Source of the DNA: Datnioides undecimradiatus
Lineage: Eukaryota; Chordata; Actinopteri; Lobotiformes; Datnioididae
Length of the DNA: 64,000 nt
NCBI GenBank assembly: GCA_008933995.1
Contig: WARS01000016.1
Span: forward strand, 6,486,215 to 6,550,214
Direction: 5' to 3'
Shown here: piece after piece, positions 58,620 through 64,000 of the stretch
Position numbering within the stretch: position 1 is the first letter of the stretch
Layout: every line of letters begins with the position of its first letter
Notes under the pieces: generated by a model
Told to the model about the DNA's origin: nothing
The model's database searches: none
What the model saw: only the letters and a program-made list of their open reading frames with translations
Program-made: the position numbers and the translations under genes

Positions 58620-58928
58620 TGACTGAGTGTCTTACGAGTTGCAGGTGAGTCTGGTTAATTGACTTGAGTGGAGGATCAACTGTGCAGAATTGTTCCTGGG
58701 TGCTGATTGGTTCCAGCCTCCAAACTCGCCGTTTAAAGACTGGCTTCCATCAGTCGCTTTCGGCTCTCCTCTGTCCACTTGCCAGCATGGTTCTGTCTTT
58801 GAAAGATGTTTTTAGAAATAAATCTAAAGATGTTTGTAACCTCTATTGCTGTTGGTTCTTGGGAGTTGGGAAGAGGGGAATCTTGTTTACATGTTGCATC
58901 AAGGTTTTCCCTAGGCCGGGGCGTAACA
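58620..58928 (+). mobile_element. Possible truncated or solo LTR, 3' end at GGGGCGTAACA
   Basis: The interval shows promoter-like TTTAAAGACTGG (about 58731), pyrimidine-rich sequence following it, an AATAAA signal at about 58815, and a GC-rich terminus GGCCGGGGCGTAACA ending at 58928. Several fish Gypsy LTRs end GGGGCGTAACA and begin TGTTACGCC. The matching 5' end and target duplication were not found, so the left limit is a guess. Confidence 0.38.
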
Positions 58929-61790
58929 CTTTGTTTTTCTAGAAATTCTAGCATATGTATTTTATTACTTTATATATCACATAATTACTCAATGCATTTG
59001 CATAAATGACACAGATTTCTCTTGTCTGCTTTCACTTCCAAATGTACAACTTTTGTTGTTCTTGTCTAATATATGTATGCTCCATTTCAGTATTAGAACA
59101 GGTTGATAAATTATCATAACTGTATGTATTGAAATTGTAAAATCAATGTTAGAATCCACATTCAGCCAGGATTTATTCCACAAGCGTAAAGGTGACTTTT
59201 GTCAGGGAACACCTCTGAGCCTTACATGTAATTACCGAATACTGCCGAGCACAACTTTCTTTAGGAATCAATTACAACCAAGATGGGGATGAAATGAAGG
59301 TCAAGGTACTGCGTGTGAAAGGTTGCTTTTATGATGCCTTTAAGATAGAGATATTAGAGGATGACACCGCCCCCCCCCCTTTTTTTTAAAGTAAGGGCAT
59401 CATCTAAATGATTCACAGTTGTACATTAAAAGACTTGCTTTATAGATTAAAATACATTTAAATGTATAATGTTACATCAGTCCAATGGTGTGTCAGGGAA
59501 TGAAAGCAAAGGGAATAGAGGGAGGGAGGGCAATTATTTCTCATATAGATGACGAGAAATAGACAAAAATAAATGCGCTCTGACTGTCTGTGATGATGGG
59601 GGGAGTCAACATTTATTTCATCACATATCATCTGTCAATTTCTGCTGGGGTCCAAAGTTAAAGAAAAGATTTTGTGTTTCAGGGATAAAGTGAGTGATTA
59701 ATGAGGAAGAACTGCAAATCATGGACCAGTGTGAATGCAAATGGATGCTCCTCCAGCCAATCAATGCTCATTTTCTTCACTGGATGGATGAAATGCCCAG
59801 CAGTGCAAGAAGATAACATTTTTATCTCCTAACTAGGGAGTACAGTATGAAAAACACACGGTTTTAATGTGGTGTCCAGAGATGATGAACAAGCCGTGCA
59901 CGAACTCAGGTTAGAGCTTTGCCCTAACAGCTCCAAGTCATGTCAGGTGTCCAAAGAAGTTCAAAGGAAGTGAGGCAGACTGTCCAAACTCAGGCCGAAC
60001 TTTGAGAAATCATGATATCTCACTGAGCGATGGGATTGTCACTGCACACCCGCACCAAGGTGAAACAGCTCTGTGACATTGATGCTCCATTTTCTCCTGC
60101 TCATGCAGAAAGTTACAAGTTGCAGTTTCAAAGCCAACCTTTTCTTTATGCCTCCAAACTGGTGCATTAATTGGCATGCTGGGGCACCCCACTAACAAAA
60201 TATAGGCAATCATCCACCCACATGCTGTGCAAACCATAGCTTGCTCTAATTTGGCTAACAGCATAAAGCAACGTGACCTTACCTGAGTTTATTCTTTGTA
60301 TAGGTATTACTTTTCCTTTGGTTTTACTTTTTATTTTTCAATAAAATGTAGGTTTTTCACTGTTGGTGTTCTTACTTTCATGTCGTTCATTTTTCTGAAT
60401 CTGTTCTATGAGGTTTATTTTGCATTTTTGCAATATCCAGTGCTGCATTATTTCCTACACACACTGGTGTGATTTCACTTTTAGCTAATGCCTCTTTTCA
60501 AGGGATGCTTTGTCAACATATTATATGCTGTCATATTCGAGAATTATGTAAACACAAGTATTTCCTATTGTGCTCTGATATATGAAAAATATACTATAAA
60601 TGTACTATATACTATAAATGCTTTGAAACCTCAAGTTTTGTGAAAAGGATTGGAAGGAGAGGTTTGCAGAAAGAAATGACAGTGGTTCCATATTGAAACG
60701 GCGGCAAAAAAGTGAGGTTATTGGAGTTGAAGTGATGGATGGGCACGAAGAGTTTCTCTCATCTGTGATGCACCGAGTGACCTGACATTTTCCACTGTGA
60801 GTGAAGTTTTATATTTAACTATGGCTGAGAAACCTTGCCCTAACCTTGATAAAAGTTCTGGTTGTGTAACATTAAGTGAAGTTGGGTTTTTTTTTGCAAA
60901 AAATCAAAAAACAACAAAAAGATCACATATGTGCCTTCAAATAGTTGGCAGTTACAAACCACTTTCATCTGGCACATGGCTGTTTGCTGCTAGCACCTGA
61001 GATGCATTTTTCTAGCTTTTGGCCCAGTGTTGACATGGCAACCACATACAGGTGAGAACACATTGCCTAACTCACCTCTAAGCTCTCCCCTCAGTTTATG
61101 TTCCTGCTGCTTTCCAGCCGAGCATGACACATAATGTTGCTAACAGTGGTGACAAATTCATTTCCAATCAGCAACAGTTGATGTTGTTTGCTGACATGAC
61201 AGCTGAGGCTAGCACAACTAATGCCGCAACTAACCCCAACTGGGAACTGGCTGGCTTACTGTCTTAAGCTGACTTGTTTGCATGTTTCAAGATGATTTGT
61301 TTGAATGCTGCCGTATGAAATGTTATATTTAGTCTGTTTATGGATGCTAACTAATAAAAAAAACATAATGAAGCAGGTCAGGTTTTTATTCTATTATTCA
61401 GATTTTTTTTTCAATATTTTTAATTTAAGAGAAAAGGATGACGACTAACCGATGAGTATGACAAATTCAACGCATTAATGCTATTGGTTTGAAGAAGCAA
61501 ACATGCTATCTTGTTGCCTGAGGTGTGCGACCAAATAAAGAGGAAGTCAGAGACGCTAACACTGTCGCGCTCCTGTAGCTTGGAGGTTACGTTGCTGATC
61601 GTGAATTCACTATGTCTGCTGAGTCTGGCTGTATTGCGTCTTGCTCGTTCCTGTCTTTTCTCTAAAGGCTTGAAATCGAAAACGTTTTTATATATCGAGA
61701 CATGACTTTTTTTTTTTTAAATGTAACCTTGAACTTCACAGAATAATGAAGTCACAGGAGGTAGCTAAGTGGGGCTCTGATTTATGCTGG

Positions 61791-61834
61791 TGTTCCATGA
61801 AGTACATGTGCTTACACACGTACTTCATGCAACA
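61791..61834. other. Hairpin with 20-bp arms and 4-nt loop
   Basis: The left arm is TGTTCCATGAAGTACATGTG, the loop is CTTA, and the right arm pairs back with 18 of 20 positions. The two mismatches lie at the fifth and tenth positions from the outer end. It is shorter than a typical miRNA precursor. No function can be assigned. Confidence 0.85.
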
Positions 61835-62634
61835 GCATTGATTTACCATTTCTCATATCTGCTTTAAATATTGATATGTATGTAGCTGGTTAGCAAAATG
61901 TCCTGGGAATTTTCTTCTAGTAAGCAAAATACATGAACATGGTGCCATTAGAAGGCTATACATTCAAGGAAAAGCAGTGGCTACTGTTAAATTAGTTCTT
62001 TGTACCTTTTTAATCCTGTGTTTTTGGGTTTTGGATAGGCAACTTAAAAGCTCACGGACTTCAAAACTCTGGATTGGTCTAACACACCACATCACTTCAA
62101 CATGACGACAAAACCAAATAGGCCTGTTGCCTTCTTACTTTTGTTGAGCTATGGCTTTACAATTGCTGCTGAAATGAGCATTCCAGCCACCAATAATGCT
62201 TCACCGGTGTGCAAAGACACAAAAAGTCGCTGTAGCTGTCTGCTTCACATTTAGTTTATGTGTAAATGCTGGTAAACTCGGCATATAAATATGCTGAACT
62301 CCCTTGCTCAATATCCGTAGGTCACTGCAGTGTGTTTGCCTCCCAGTCAAACACCAACATGTCTTGGCGATGGAGACGAGACACACTACTGCAAGAATTA
62401 TAAGGGTTCAGCACATGGGTCCATCTATATTTGTTGAATTAATGTTTTATTGAAAAGTGCCCATTTCTTGCATGAGGCAGATTATGCATGTTTCTGCACT
62501 GGACTTGAGCGTGCTATGCTTTGACAGACAATACATCTGAGAGAAGCTGAAAGTTTGGGGACTGAAAGATCTGTATGAAAGTTGTCATCTAAACCGGTCT
62601 ATACAATCAAAGAGGCACTCTTATTTGGCCGCCC

Positions 62635-62660
62635 ATGCTGCTGCCGCCGCCGCTGCTGCA
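62635..62660. repeat. GCC/GCT triplet run
   Basis: Interrupted GCTGCTGCC/GCCGCC/GCTGCTGC triplets, one of the few GC-rich patches in the window. Confidence 0.75.
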
Positions 62661-63744
62661 TCTGAGCAGCATTTAAAGCAAACTGAGACAGACAGCTACA
62701 CTCTCCATCAAACCCAAACTTGATAAATTATTTTACTTGCAGCTTCTCCTCTGTAGCGCTTCAAATGCTTGACTTGTTTGTGTTCTGCTTCACAGGCTCA
62801 GTGTCAGAGGGTGGCACGAGTAAAAGCAAATGTGGGAGACAAGGTGTAATCAAACAGGGAATGTGTAAATACGGAGCGACCGCCACTAAGAAATACTTTG
62901 CCAATGATGTACAAAGATCTATTCTGAAGATTTGGTCATGCAAGCCATTAATCTAGAATAACCTTTGATACACCAACTGTAGGAAACACTAGTAACTGTA
63001 AAAACAGTAACTTACCAATAAAATTATGAATCTGTGTTTTTAAAAAAAGAGAAATCACCTATTTATTGAAGGTTGATGAGCACTAAGCACTGCCCACTGT
63101 TCAAATTAACAGCACAGGCACAAGTCGAGACACTTAACTCAAGTCTATCATTTGATTCTTTGTCTCTCATGCGGACATGATGACAGTAAGTGATCTGTGA
63201 TTATTCTGTAAGTACATCCTTCCAAACATCCACCACTCACCGTTTTACTCTGCGGTACAATAGCTGCCCTCTTCTTTTGCATGATATAGGAAAGTAAAGA
63301 AGTATGAAGTCAAAGATTCAAAATATCTTAGTAGTTTGAAGCCTATATAAAAACGGCCACAGTAATATCACAAGACAACTATACAATGCTGAAAGAAATT
63401 CTCATATTAATATTTCATGTTTTAGCCACCGATAACATCCCCCATCATTTGTCTGTAATAGAAAGCACAGAACAAGCTCACACGGAGACTCTGTGCTGCA
63501 GTGCTGCCTCCAGTGATTTTTATTAAACTAATTTAATTTAATGCCTTTAGTACTCCTTTGCCCGACAGGGGAGTTAATTGAAGAGACATGTGTATTTTGA
63601 GAAAGTAATGGAAATACATAATATTAAATGCCAGAATGTGGACACTGCCATGACATTTCGCACGACATTCAGCGTTCTCTGATGTGACTTTACTGATCCT
63701 ATGATTCCAGCACCCAGCGTTGACTGTTGTGATGTACTATTATT

Positions 63745-63965
63745 CATGTTCATTCATGTTCCCCTGAGGATGAACTGTAAAGGGAGTCCTATGATTGATC
63801 TAACCTCATCATTTGAACGTTCATTTGGTTGACACCTTGACCATCAGCCTTTGTGTTTAGTGTTAATCGGCAAATGTTAGCATGCTTAGGCGCTAGACTA
63901 GGTTGGTGATCAGCAGATGAGCATTGTCAGCATCAGCATGTTAGCATAGAGATGTTTAATGTTTA
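63745..63965 (+). mobile_element. Perciform interspersed repeat (CATGTTCCCCTRAGGAT ... GTTAGCATGC)
   Basis: The order CATGTTCCCCTGAGGATGAA, CCATCAGCCT, TTTGTGTTTAGTGTTAAT, GCAAATGTTAGCATGC, GCATGTTAGCAT matches an unclassified repeat abundant in perciform genomes. The fragment runs toward the window edge. It shares CATGTTCCCCTRAGGAT with the fragment near 40.49 kb. Confidence 0.6.
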
Positions 63966-64000
63966 TTTTTATTGGATCTCCACAGTCGGTACAGTCTTTA

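Larger units (their letters stand above)
58929..63719. other. Non-coding stretch
   Basis: No gene is recognised. The interval contains a 44-base hairpin (61791-61834), a GCC/GCT triplet run (62635-62660) and a C10-T8 junction near 59371-59390. A plus-strand frame near 62807-62955 follows an acceptor-like TGCTTCACAG but has no recognisable product. Confidence 0.5.

Noticed and set aside
61791-61834. A miRNA precursor
   Set aside because: At 44 bases it is too short for a normal precursor, and the arm sequence is not a miRNA I recognise. It is kept only as an unexplained hairpin.
1-64000. CRISPR array, bacterial operon, phage or plasmid content
   Set aside because: The base composition, microsatellites, LINE/Helitron/LTR relics and lack of coding density all indicate a vertebrate nuclear genome. 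No regularly spaced direct repeats with unique spacers were seen.

Overview
The window looks like AT-rich, repeat-laden, non-genic DNA from a vertebrate, most likely a spiny-rayed (percomorph) teleost. There are no long open frames, no operons and no dense gene order. What can be recognised is a fossil record of fish-type transposable elements (an OTU-bearing Helitron, L2-type and other LINE fragments, Gypsy-like solo LTRs, tRNA-derived SINE-like pieces, MITE ends and the GTTAGCATGC-type repeat common in perciform genomes), together with many AC/AG/AT microsatellites. No exon of a gene I can name was found. The window is best read as a large intron or a gene desert.

Layout. 1-2300: a 449-bp solo LTR with a 5-bp target duplication sits beside a decayed LINE reverse-transcriptase fragment. 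2300-18180: mostly unique non-coding sequence with microsatellites, a tract of strictly alternating purine-pyrimidine bases (6714-6752), a small LINE fragment (8755-8960) and a block that resembles a conserved non-coding element, containing an 18-bp TAATTA palindrome (about 14050-14700). 18185-22135: a broken Helitron (Helentron/Helitron2 type) read on the minus strand, with an OTU-protease fragment, pieces of the Rep domain and the Rep-helicase linker; the helicase core was not seen. 22136-31640: unique sequence, a degenerate repeat block near 28 kb and one unassigned possible terminal coding exon (29037-29300, minus). 31640-32140: the 3' end of an L2-type LINE with its (ATC)n tail. 37633-39106: a complex region with a near-identical 110-bp direct repeat on both sides of a GGGCCC minisatellite and a 435-bp inverted-repeat (MITE-like) element. 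44.9-48.0 kb: SINE-like and MITE-like pieces. 49.4-50.1 kb: a second block that may be regulatory. 50.8-51.2 kb and 58.6-58.9 kb: LTR-like pieces. 63.7 kb to the end: another perciform-type repeat copy.

Nothing here forms a working pathway. All transposon coding fragments are interrupted by stops and frameshifts. The most informative signals are the OTU-Helitron relic, the solo LTR with intact target duplication, the palindromic MITE complex near 38 kb, and two unannotated structures (the 14.4-kb homeodomain-type palindrome and the 61.8-kb hairpin). Identifications rest on motif recognition from memory. No alignment or database search was run.
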